Below, in pieces: positions 9,297 to 17,064 of a stretch of 64,000 bases of DNA. This stretch comes from Cryobacterium soli. GTDB taxonomy: Bacteria; Actinomycetota; Actinomycetes; Actinomycetales; Microbacteriaceae. A program made the position numbers and the translations under genes. The stretch's first letter is position 1, and the number at the start of each line of letters is the position of its first letter. The DNA lies in contig NZ_CP030033.1 of the NCBI RefSeq assembly GCF_003611035.1, positions 1,922,001 through 1,986,000 of the forward strand, in the 5' to 3' direction. Below the pieces are notes generated by a model. It was not told where the DNA came from. It saw only the letters and a list, made by a program, of their open reading frames with translations, and ran no database searches.

Positions 9297-10162
9297 CGAC
9301 CTTGAGCCCGGAATATCTCCCGCGCCTTAAGTTGAATCTGCCAATAGTAGAACGCGTGTGCTATCGCATAGTCGAGGCCAGCGCGCCCGTCGAGAAACCC
9401 TCGGCGCAACACAAAGGCGTAGAGGAAATAAACCACGCCTCGAAGCGGAATACGACGAGACATCCCCACAAGCGAGGCTCTTAACCCTTGCCCTCCCCGC
9501 CCGTCAACCTTGGAGCCGAGGACAGCAAGGTGAGCCTCCCAGTCGCTGTAGCGATTATGGCGAGAAAAGTACTCAAAAAAACCATCGGGATCGTCGTGGA
9601 TCAAACTTGCCTTGCCGGCGCCGACTTTGCCGTCCATCAAAGGCTGATAGTGCCCCTCTACCTCCCACATCGTCTTTACCCCTAGGTCGTCCGGTCGCGG
9701 CCAGCGTGCCGCAGAGCGACGAACCAAGGCCCGCTTCTTAACTCGGTGGCCGTGGCGCAGGAACTTGCCTGCGAACTTGTACGCCAACGGAGAATCGAGC
9801 GCATCCAAAGTGTTCTCATGGACAGTGCTACGAATTTCACGAATCAGGTCTTCCGTAAGCCGTTCGTCCGCATCTAGAAAAAAGCACCATTCCAAAGAAC
9901 TCGGCACATTCACTTGCGCCCATTCCTTCTTCTTCGGATACCTACGATCCCAGCTGAAGTCGACAACCGTGGCACCTAACGACTCGGCAATCTCGCGAGT
10001 CGCATCCGTGCTTTCTGAATCGACAACAAAGCACTCCTGAAACATCGCAATGTGTTCCAGCGCAGCCGGCAGAGCCTTCTCCTCGTTCTTCGTAAGAATC
10101 AGAAGAATCACAGGCAAACGGTCGCCTGCGTCCACGCGTCGTTCCATGCTGTTATCAACCAT
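9293..10162 (-). CDS. GT2 family glycosyltransferase (WaaE/KdtX-like)
   Basis: The product of about 289 aa starts with PVILLILTKNEEKALPAALEHI, then CFVVDSESTDATREIAESLG and the segment FSWDRRYPKKKEWA, with LDADERLTEDLI as the DxD-like metal site (quoted in parts). This pattern is typical of the WaaE/KdtX group of GT2 enzymes. I took the ATG at 10162; a TTG at 10183 would lengthen it by seven residues. It overlaps the end of the upstream GT4 gene by 8 bp and the downstream polymerase start by four bases, so these genes form a tightly coupled operon. Confidence 0.87.
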   Translation of the reverse strand: MVDNSMERRVDAGDRLPVILLILTKNEEKALPAALEHIAMFQECFVVDSESTDATREIAESLGATVVDFSWDRRYPKKKEWAQVNVPSSLEWCFFLDADERLTEDLIREIRSTVHENTLDALDSPLAYKFAGKFLRHGHRVKKRALVRRSAARWPRPDDLGVKTMWEVEGHYQPLMDGKVGAGKASLIHDDPDGFFEYFSRHNRYSDWEAHLAVLGSKVDGRGGQGLRASLVGMSRRIPLRGVVYFLYAFVLRRGFLDGRAGLDYAIAHAFYYWQIQLKAREIFRAQGR

Positions 10163-11318
10163 TCTTGACACCCACACTTTCAATCAACTCGATGAACTGT
10201 TCCGCGGACGCACGCCAAGTTAAATCGCGATTTGCCGCAACCCCACCGGCACGTCCCATCTCAGATACGGCTGCTGGCTCTCCAATCAATTCATCCAGGG
10301 CCCGTGCAAGCGTCTCAGTATTTGCTGAAGAAAGCACAAGTCCTGCCCCGGCTGAATTGACGGTCCGAGAAAGTGCAGCCTCGTCAGTAGTCAAGATTGC
10401 ACAACCCGCCATCATCGCCTCGGCAAGAGCGATTCCAAAATTCTCCCTCTCAGTTGGAAGCACAAATACTCCGGCCGACCGTAGGACATAGGCCGCCTCC
10501 CGTTGACCAATGCCTCCCAGGAAAGTTACAGACTCAGACACACCGAGTTCGTCGGCAAGCGATTCAAGCTCCTGCCGAGTGAACTCGTGATCCGGGCCGA
10601 CCACGAGTAGCTGGCCTTTCACTTTGGAATTGCTGAGCGCCCACGATCGGATTAGTAAGTCTGGACGCTTCTTCCGAGCAAGTCTGCCGAGAAAGACAAA
10701 ACGCGCTTCGCGCGGCACTGCGAGCCACCTATCGACGTTGTCGACGGCTTGCGAGGCTTCCAGAGAAGCGCCAAGCGGAATAACGGCGATCGGAAACGTT
10801 TGGTTAGAAGGTAGCGCGTCCACGCGTTCCAGGTCGGAAGTAACGACAATGGCAGCACTACTGCTGTATATTCTTCGACCAATCCAAAGATCGAAGACTG
10901 ACTTTATCCATGAGTTCTTACGCCGATCGTAGACATCGAGCGTCCCGTGGGGCTGCAGGATGAAAGGCGTTTCAGCTCGGCGAGCAGCTCGGAATGCAGT
11001 CACAGTAGACGGTAGATACAAGCCATCCACGAGCACACAATCAGCCGTCGCCAGCTCACGCTCAAGAGTCCTCCTCATAGTTCGAGCGTATTTGTAGGGC
11101 GCGTACTTGGACGTGTGATGAAAGATAACCTGACAGCCGTCGACTTCGACGGGCGCTCCGAGCCGCACTTGAAAACCGTCGGAAGGGCCCAACGAATCGG
11201 ATGTGATGATCACGGCATCATGCCCCATGCGAAGGAACTCCCTGTTCAGAGCCTTAATAGAAGTCGATGGTCCTCCGTCGTCTTGTGATATGGAGGCGGT
11301 GACCTGGATTATTTTCAT
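10155..11318 (-). CDS. GT4 family glycosyltransferase
   Basis: The 387-aa GT-B protein opens with MKIIQVTASISQDDGGPSTS, a glycine-rich acceptor-side motif. The C-terminal half contains FLGRLARKKRPDLLIRSWAL, ending in FVLPTERENFGIALAEAMM (the E-x7-E motif) and GCAILTTDEAALSRTV. I placed the start at the ATG at 11318, with AAGGAAA about 11 bases upstream; an in-frame start at 11357 would add 13 residues with no family similarity. It is expected to extend the repeat unit in the cytoplasm with a retaining mechanism. Donor and acceptor are unknown. Confidence 0.87.
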   Translation of the reverse strand: MKIIQVTASISQDDGGPSTSIKALNREFLRMGHDAVIITSDSLGPSDGFQVRLGAPVEVDGCQVIFHHTSKYAPYKYARTMRRTLERELATADCVLVDGLYLPSTVTAFRAARRAETPFILQPHGTLDVYDRRKNSWIKSVFDLWIGRRIYSSSAAIVVTSDLERVDALPSNQTFPIAVIPLGASLEASQAVDNVDRWLAVPREARFVFLGRLARKKRPDLLIRSWALSNSKVKGQLLVVGPDHEFTRQELESLADELGVSESVTFLGGIGQREAAYVLRSAGVFVLPTERENFGIALAEAMMAGCAILTTDEAALSRTVNSAGAGLVLSSANTETLARALDELIGEPAAVSEMGRAGGVAANRDLTWRASAEQFIELIESVGVKNG

Positions 11319-11483
11319 ATGACGAACATTTCCTTCTTCTACAGCGCATCGTTTCATGTGGTCCCGCGGGTGAGCACAACCCGGTTCAACTCCAGAGCGC
11401 GATCGAGTTCGCGTTTTGTCCAGCCCGGGGATGATCCACCAACGACGAAACGCGGTTGACGATGCGAGCTTTGTGCGTTCGGA

Positions 11484-12119
11484 TCACTCGGCTGATCCCA
11501 AAACAAACCTCACACCGACAACACTCGAGTCTGGTCCTGCCACAACAGAATTCTCTGCAATGATTCCCGAAACGACTGTCATCGGCCGAGCAAGAACTGA
11601 TCTGCCGATATGCGATCCCCCTAGAACGATGCACCGACTTGTTAACCACACACCCGGTTCTATTCGAATGGGCCGGGTGATGAGAGCCATGTCACGCCTG
11701 TGAGCGTGACTGCCTGTTGTCAGCATTGTTTCTTGGGAAATCGAGACATCATGCCCGATGGATACGCGATCTTGATTGTGAATCCACACGCCCTCACCTA
11801 TCCAAGACCTATCGCCGATTTCAAGGTTCCAAGGAAATTTCACCCTTGTGCGCGGCCTAAATATGACGTCGCTGCCAATTTGAGCTCCGAATAGCCTAAG
11901 GATGAGCACACGAACTGCAGAGCTCACCTGCCAAGGGTTGTAGACGAACAGAAGCTCGAAAACGGCCCATGAGTACACGACGAGACGCGAGCGCCCCCAC
12001 GACATACCTTTGCCTGGAGCGTCGAGCAGGTTGATCACAGGCACTCGCGAGCGTTTGGGTGTTTGGTCTTCTGACGCAGTCAATTGTTCTCCACACGTGA
12101 AAGATGAGACGTGTGGCAT
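11484..12119 (-). CDS. WcaF-like hexapeptide acetyltransferase
   Basis: The C-terminal 170 residues carry the beta-helix signature of colanic-acid type acetyltransferases: RLFGAQIGSDVIFRPRTRVK, LEIGDRSWIGEGVWIHNQ, VSIGHDVSISQETMLTTGSH and VWLTSRCIVLGG (in order). WcaF enzymes put O-acetyl groups on exopolysaccharide sugars using acetyl-CoA. The start is uncertain: the frame is open to 12239, and I took the ATG at 12119. The first 35 residues have no family match, so an even later start is possible. It lies 155 bp after the sugar-phosphate transferase gene. Confidence 0.8.
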   Translation of the reverse strand: MPHVSSFTCGEQLTASEDQTPKRSRVPVINLLDAPGKGMSWGRSRLVVYSWAVFELLFVYNPWQVSSAVRVLILRLFGAQIGSDVIFRPRTRVKFPWNLEIGDRSWIGEGVWIHNQDRVSIGHDVSISQETMLTTGSHAHRRDMALITRPIRIEPGVWLTSRCIVLGGSHIGRSVLARPMTVVSGIIAENSVVAGPDSSVVGVRFVLGSAE

Positions 12120-12274
12120 GACGCGGTTGACGCTCTCGCGTTTCGCTGGCCAAACGTCGACGTGATCAACCCAACGCGAAGCTTCGTTTCGCACATGAGT
12201 TCCTCTCGGCCCGGGAAGAGTTGCCCCCGGAAAGCACAATCACTCATAGTCTTCGACCGACTGAGCGTTCGTCA

Positions 12275-13759
12275 CTAGTACGCGCCGTCCCGCGCAAGAA
12301 CGGCTTTGGCCGTGCGCCACAGAATTACGATGTCTCCGGTCATGGACCAGTTTTCAACGTAATAGAGGTCCAGTCGAACGGTGTCCTCCCAAGACAAGTT
12401 CGAACGTCCACTTACTTGCCATAAGCCAGTAATACCCGGCTTAACCAGGAAACGACGGTGCACATGGTTCTCATACTCATTGACTTCGCGTTCTAGCGGA
12501 GGCCGTGGTCCGACAAGCGACATGCTCCCACCAAGGACATTGAAGAGCTGCGGTAGCTCGTCGAGGCTGAATCGCCGTAGAAACCGACCGACCGGGGTCA
12601 CTCGAGGGTCGTCCTTCATCTTGAACATAACGGCGTTGCCCTCAGATCGTTCCTGCAGTTGCGCTAGCCGCGCCTCTGCATCCGTCACCATGGAACGAAA
12701 CTTCAACATTTTGAACTGACTGCCATTGATGCCGATTCGTTCCTGACGAAACAGAACGCCACCTTCAGTGCTAAGCCGTATGGCGATAGCAATCGTGGCA
12801 AGAAAAGGCGACAAGAGGAGGACTAGTATCGCGCTCACCGCCACGTCGAAACCTCTCTTGGTGTAGAGCTTCATTCCCTCGTAGCGAGGCGTCTCAACGT
12901 GGATAAGAGGCAAACCGGCAACTGGGCGCGTGTGGATACGCGGCCCACCAATATCGGTCAGGCTCGGTGCGACGACGAGGTGCTGTCGTCCGGGTTCGAG
13001 GCTCCAGCTGAGTTCCCGCATGCGGTTGGGCGGTAGCTCTTCACTGCTAGTTACGACTACGGTGTCAGCGTCGACGGCCAGCATGGCAGCCTGCAATTTG
13101 TCCACATTGCTAAACACGGGGATTGTTGTGCCGGGCAAATAGTCGGCCAAATAGCCGCTTGGGATACAGGCGCCGACCACGAGGTAGCCCGCCGCAGGCT
13201 GCCGCGCGAGTTCTCGCGCGAGATGAGTTGCCGTAACCTCTGATCCAACAAGCAACACCCTTGAGGAATAGCGACCGTCAAGGCGCTGAACGCTGAGCCA
13301 TTGGCGCCACATCCATCGCGAGAGGATGAGCACGCCCAAGCCTAGGGGGAAGGCGATCAAGATGTAGCCGCGGGCGAAGTCAATGTGGAACAGAAACGCC
13401 ACAATGGCGAGGACTCCAAAGAGTCGAACGGTGGCATCCGCGACCTGACGGTACTCCTGTGGACCAGTCCCCAGCACCCGGTAGCTGCGGCTACCGTAGA
13501 TACCCAGAATGAGCATCCACGCAGCGACAATTGATATGGAAATCACCGTGTAGCTCACGGTGATTTCGTTCAGGCGCCCACGAAATTGAAGGTCTCCTGC
13601 GGAAAGTCCCAACCACGCGATTTGTACCCCAAAAACCACCCAGATGAGTACCAGGAAGTCGGTGATGGCAAGTCGGGCAGCGTAGTTGTCACGCCAGGCA
13701 CGATTCGCAGCACCCTTGGTGGGACCCGATACCCCGGTCGGTGCGGTTGTCCTGCTCAT
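12275..13759 (-). CDS. Polyprenyl-phosphate sugar-1-phosphate transferase (WcaJ/CpsE type)
   Basis: This is the priming enzyme of the polysaccharide pathway: it moves a hexose-1-phosphate from a nucleotide sugar onto undecaprenyl phosphate. The 494-aa protein has four N-terminal membrane helices, a central Rossmann-like CoA-binding-type domain, and a C-terminal bacterial sugar transferase domain with KRGFDVAVSAILVLLLSPF, then LKFRSMV, SLDELPQLFNVL, SLVGPRPPLE and PGITGLWQVSGRS. The ATG at 13759 follows a GGGGGA ribosome binding site. The frame is open upstream to 13963 but that part has no family match. The C-terminal domain is full length, so it should be active. Confidence 0.92.
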   Translation of the reverse strand: MSRTTAPTGVSGPTKGAANRAWRDNYAARLAITDFLVLIWVVFGVQIAWLGLSAGDLQFRGRLNEITVSYTVISISIVAAWMLILGIYGSRSYRVLGTGPQEYRQVADATVRLFGVLAIVAFLFHIDFARGYILIAFPLGLGVLILSRWMWRQWLSVQRLDGRYSSRVLLVGSEVTATHLARELARQPAAGYLVVGACIPSGYLADYLPGTTIPVFSNVDKLQAAMLAVDADTVVVTSSEELPPNRMRELSWSLEPGRQHLVVAPSLTDIGGPRIHTRPVAGLPLIHVETPRYEGMKLYTKRGFDVAVSAILVLLLSPFLATIAIAIRLSTEGGVLFRQERIGINGSQFKMLKFRSMVTDAEARLAQLQERSEGNAVMFKMKDDPRVTPVGRFLRRFSLDELPQLFNVLGGSMSLVGPRPPLEREVNEYENHVHRRFLVKPGITGLWQVSGRSNLSWEDTVRLDLYYVENWSMTGDIVILWRTAKAVLARDGAY

Positions 13760-14084
13760 GTTCCCCCACAGTGTGTCGCGTAAGCGACACGACGCCCTCA
13801 TCCAATGATCATTTGCTACGACACCACCGTGCACGCGTAGCGCCAGCAGCCTCGATTTCGGCGACGATGCCTGGCAATGTCCCCGCTTACGTTCAAGCCT
13901 GGAAGCTCCGCTCGGACTCCACTCGTGTGCGTCATCCAGCAGATCGATCAGCTGCCCTCCCAAGGAATTCCAGGAGACTGATCGTCGCTATAACGTACCC
14001 TATTCGGGTTACGCACAGATTAACAAAACCGTGACCTACTGCTGCCCCTTCCTACCAAATGCGAGTTGCGCTTTGCGGGTGCAG
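13760..14084. other. Intergenic region upstream of the glycan operon
   Basis: This 325-bp gap separates the Wzb-like gene from the sugar transferase. Its middle, around 13985-14030, is A/T-richer than the flanks and could hold a promoter for the downstream minus-strand operon. I found no hairpin followed by a T run and no clear -35/-10 pair. No gene is visible. Confidence 0.4.
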
Positions 14085-14735
14085 TCAGGCATTGCGGGTC
14101 GCCTTAGCAAAGGCCTCGACAATTCGCATCACGGCAGAGTGGATTTGGTCACCGACGCGTTCGTAGACGGCAATGGAAAGCCGATATGGATCCTCAATGT
14201 CGTCCTCGGTGGGGCTAGCCGGGGCCGGCGAGAAACCACGTGTGGCAGCGACTTCGGACACAAGTGCGCGAAGAGAGGCCGCTTGGTCGCTGTGCAGGGT
14301 CTCGACAAGCTCGACCCGTGACTTTGGAGAAATCACATTCCCGAGCGCGGGCAGCGACTCCAGGGCACCGGGCAGGAGGCGAGCAAACTGTTTAATTGTG
14401 TAGGTGTAACGCGAGGCACGGGGGTACAGTGCCGCGACGGCGCTGCGGTGTTCCCGAGTCGCGGTGAGCACCAGATCGGCGGACACAATCGCTTGCTGAG
14501 TGAGCTGGGTAGCAACGTGATCTTTGCCCTGCCCGCCGTGCCCCTGCGAGACGTCGAGCGCCTCGATGGTCATCCCTTGCCCGACCATCGCAAAGCTACC
14601 CGCGCTATGCACTTCGGCTTTGATGCCACATTCCTCAAGCTGGGCCCGCAGAAGTTCCTGGGCTAGAGGCGACCGGCAGATGTTTCCCGTACACACCACG
14701 AGGATGGTGAAAAACTCCGGACTGGCGTGGATCAT
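14085..14735 (-). CDS. Wzb-like low-molecular-weight protein tyrosine phosphatase
   Basis: The 216-aa protein has the phosphatase loop CTGNICRS (Cys15 to Arg21, C-x5-R) and the general-acid EDPY with Asp182, the two signatures of the LMW-PTP family. It should dephosphorylate the Tyr-rich tail of the adjacent Wzc-like kinase; this cycle controls polymer export and length. Its ATG lies five bases after the Wzc stop codon, so translation is likely coupled. At about 200 residues it is longer than the 145-160 aa of most LMW-PTPs, with extra sequence between residues 60 and 175. Codons at 14298-14316 contain a copy of the GGTCTCGACAAGCTCGACC repeat, read as VELVET. Confidence 0.9.
   Translation of the reverse strand: MIHASPEFFTILVVCTGNICRSPLAQELLRAQLEECGIKAEVHSAGSFAMVGQGMTIEALDVSQGHGGQGKDHVATQLTQQAIVSADLVLTATREHRSAVAALYPRASRYTYTIKQFARLLPGALESLPALGNVISPKSRVELVETLHSDQAASLRALVSEVAATRGFSPAPASPTEDDIEDPYRLSIAVYERVGDQIHSAVMRIVEAFAKATRNA
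14298..14316. repeat. VEPVET-type palindromic repeat arm inside the phosphatase gene
   Basis: GGTCTCGACAAGCTCGACC occurs here within the Wzb-like coding sequence. It matches arms of the same family at 18130, 19420, 19453, 29497, 29571, 33301, 48949 and 53240. On the coding strand it reads as residues VELVET near position 141-146, in a region that is extra compared with shorter family members. Confidence 0.7.
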
Positions 14736-14740
14736 CTTGG

Positions 14741-16192
14741 TCAGATCCTGTCCTTGCCGTTTTTTCCACGCCTACCGCGACGGACCGGCTTTGCACCCGA
14801 GGCGTTTGCCACTTCGTCACCGTAGCCGTATCCATAACCGTAGCCGTAGCCGTACCGGCCGTAGCCATACGCATCCGGGCCCTTGGTGGGAAGCATGGTC
14901 AGCACAAGGCCGGAAATGGGGGCGCCCACATTATCGAGTGCGCTTATCGCGCCTTTCAACTGGTTCTTGTGGGTGCGCCCCGCTGCCACGACGATAATCG
15001 CGCCACCTACGTTCTTGGCCAAGATGGCAGCGTCGGTTACGGGCAGAAGTGGCGGAGTGTCATATATAACGACGTCAAACATCCGGTTGAACTCGCCGAT
15101 AAAGTGGCTCATTCTCGCGGATCCGAGCAACTCACTTGGATTCGGAGGTATCTGACCGGCGGGAAGAACAAACAACTGCGCCTTTCCCCATGGCTGGATG
15201 AGGTCGTCCAGCTCAGCGCGGCCGATGAGGAGGTCCGTGAGACCGACTGCGCCCTCGACACCCATGTACTCGGCGACTTTCGGGCGGCGTAAATCTGCGT
15301 CGATGAGCAACACTCGGGAACCAGCGTCCGCCAGGGCAATCGCGAGGTTCGCTCCAGTCGTGCTCTTTCCTTCGCTCTCGATGGATGAGGTGACCACGAA
15401 GCTGCGGTCGGTTCGGCCAACGTCAAGGAACTGCAGGTTCGTTCGCAGTGTGCGGAAGGACTCGGCGCGGGGGCTGCGAGGGTCGACGTGAACGATCAAT
15501 GGCCGGTCGCGAGCGCGAGGGTCGAATACGATGCCGCCGAGGATGGGCACCTGCGTCAGTCCCTCCACGTCGCGCTCATTGCGGACACGCGTCTCGAGCG
15601 TCTCCCGCAGGACAGCAAGTCCGACGCCCAGCGCCAGTCCAATAAGCGTTCCCAACACGAGATTGAGAGGGACGTTCGGACTGACAGGTACTGACGGCAC
15701 CGTAGCTTCCTGGGCACGGGTGAGTTTGACAGGAGAAACGGCATCAACAGCAGCCGGCGCTTCGATCTCCCCCACAACGGCGGTGAGGCTTTGCGATATG
15801 GCGTTGGCGGTTTCAGCTGCACGGACCGGATCCGTGTCCATTACCGTGATATCGATGATGGATGTGTCCATTACTGCGGACGCGGTAACGCGGCTAGCCA
15901 ACTGGTCGCTAGCTATACCGAGTTCAAGCTTTCCGATCACAGGAAGAAGCACTATGGGCGTAGTGACCAGGCTCGAGTAGGTCTTTACCCTCTGAATAGT
16001 GAAGGTGCTGCCCTGCTGAAGTTCGCTTGTTGACCCGGTTCCCTGCGTCGAGACGAACACCTTGGCCGTTGCACTGTACTTGGGCGTCAAAGTGAGCGAG
16101 TATGCCGCGGCAAGCCCCGTGCCCACCAGGGTGATCAGAACAATGAGCACCCAGCTCTTGCGCAGGATCCGGATATAGTCGCGAAGTTCCAC
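14741..16192 (-). CDS. Wzc/CapAB-like chain-length determinant and tyrosine autokinase
   Basis: The 483-aa protein joins a Wzz domain (membrane helices about 13-33 and 175-196, with an outside loop) to a cytoplasmic BY-kinase domain. The kinase shows the Walker A SSIESEGKST (269-278), Walker A' VLLIDADLRRP (295-305) and Walker B VVIYD (374-378). The tail at 442-457 is a Tyr-Gly run (AYGYGRYGYG...) with eight tyrosines, the expected autophosphorylation cluster. It regulates polymer length and export together with the phosphatase just downstream. A polybasic end, RRGRRGKNGK, follows. It is the first gene of the locus and diverges from the CPBP protease gene. Confidence 0.93.
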   Translation of the reverse strand: MELRDYIRILRKSWVLIVLITLVGTGLAAAYSLTLTPKYSATAKVFVSTQGTGSTSELQQGSTFTIQRVKTYSSLVTTPIVLLPVIGKLELGIASDQLASRVTASAVMDTSIIDITVMDTDPVRAAETANAISQSLTAVVGEIEAPAAVDAVSPVKLTRAQEATVPSVPVSPNVPLNLVLGTLIGLALGVGLAVLRETLETRVRNERDVEGLTQVPILGGIVFDPRARDRPLIVHVDPRSPRAESFRTLRTNLQFLDVGRTDRSFVVTSSIESEGKSTTGANLAIALADAGSRVLLIDADLRRPKVAEYMGVEGAVGLTDLLIGRAELDDLIQPWGKAQLFVLPAGQIPPNPSELLGSARMSHFIGEFNRMFDVVIYDTPPLLPVTDAAILAKNVGGAIIVVAAGRTHKNQLKGAISALDNVGAPISGLVLTMLPTKGPDAYGYGRYGYGYGYGYGYGDEVANASGAKPVRRGRRGKNGKDRI

Positions 16193-16323
16193 TCAGCGGC
16201 CTTTCTTTGAGGTGCAATTCGAGGCCGTATACCTGCGCCCCCCTTTATGGTGCCACACGATTGCGTCCGGACTGCCACTGCCCCGTTTCCATCGTGAGTC
16301 AGCGGAGCCGCTAGCTTAGCTCC

Positions 16324-17052
16324 ATGGACTCTGATCTGTGGGTGCCGCGAACACGGCGATGGAGCGTCGTCGACGCCGCCTGGGGCGTCGTCGCTGCGGT
16401 GATCTTGGTGGTGCTGTTGGGCGCCACGGCGTTGCGCGGGTGGCCGGGCAATCCCAAGCTGGCCGAACTGTTCAGCTACCTGGTGGTGTGGGTACCGTTA
16501 CTCGGGGCTGTGCTGATCGCAAGCATGGTGCGCGGCCGACGGTCACTGGCCAGGGACTTCGGGTTCGCCTTCCGACCGCTCGATCTGCTTTGGGGGCTTA
16601 CCCTGGGCGTGCTCGCCCGGCTGATCACGGGTTTCATTGAGATCGCGGGGTACGGGCGGCTCGGTTCGGCCGGCGCTACCTTCGGCGAACCGGCGCACGA
16701 CCTGTGGTGGGTGTTTGCGGCGCTGCTGGCTCCGGTGTTGATCAGCCCGGTCATCGAGGAGCTCTTCTTCCGTGGCTTGCTGGCTCGGTCGGTTCTCGCG
16801 GCTGGAGAGGCGAACGGCGGCAGCCGGCGGGCGGCACTGGTCATCGCCATCCTGGTGAGCGGCTCGGTTTTCGCACTGGTACACGTAGTGTGCGTGGGCA
16901 CCCCCGCCGCCGTGCTGGTCATCGGCCTCTCCACCTTCTTTTTTGGGGCTGGCGCGGCGGCCCTGGCCTTGATTACTGGGCGACTCGGCGGGGCGATCGT
17001 GGCGCATGTCACGTTCAATGCCCTCGTGGTGGTGCCGGCGCTGTTCGGCTGA
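16324..17052 (+). CDS. CPBP family intramembrane metalloprotease (CAAX protease-like)
   Basis: The 242-aa protein has six or more membrane helices and the ABI/CPBP motifs: EELFFR (145-150), a second His at 187 in FALVHVV, and His228 in AHVTFNAL. In this family the two Glu and the His residues bind zinc within the membrane. Bacterial members cleave peptides or process prenylated or bacteriocin-like substrates; the substrate here is unknown. TAGCTT ends six bases before the ATG and no Shine-Dalgarno sequence is present, which suggests a leaderless mRNA. It runs convergently with the kinase operon. Confidence 0.88.
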   Translation: MDSDLWVPRTRRWSVVDAAWGVVAAVILVVLLGATALRGWPGNPKLAELFSYLVVWVPLLGAVLIASMVRGRRSLARDFGFAFRPLDLLWGLTLGVLARLITGFIEIAGYGRLGSAGATFGEPAHDLWWVFAALLAPVLISPVIEELFFRGLLARSVLAAGEANGGSRRAALVIAILVSGSVFALVHVVCVGTPAAVLVIGLSTFFFGAGAAALALITGRLGGAIVAHVTFNALVVVPALFG

Positions 17053-17064
17053 ACCCGTCGACAT

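Noticed and set aside
14818..14870. Microsatellite (CCGTAG)n near 14.8 kb
   Set aside because: It is not independent repeat DNA; it encodes the Tyr-Gly tail of the Wzc-like kinase.
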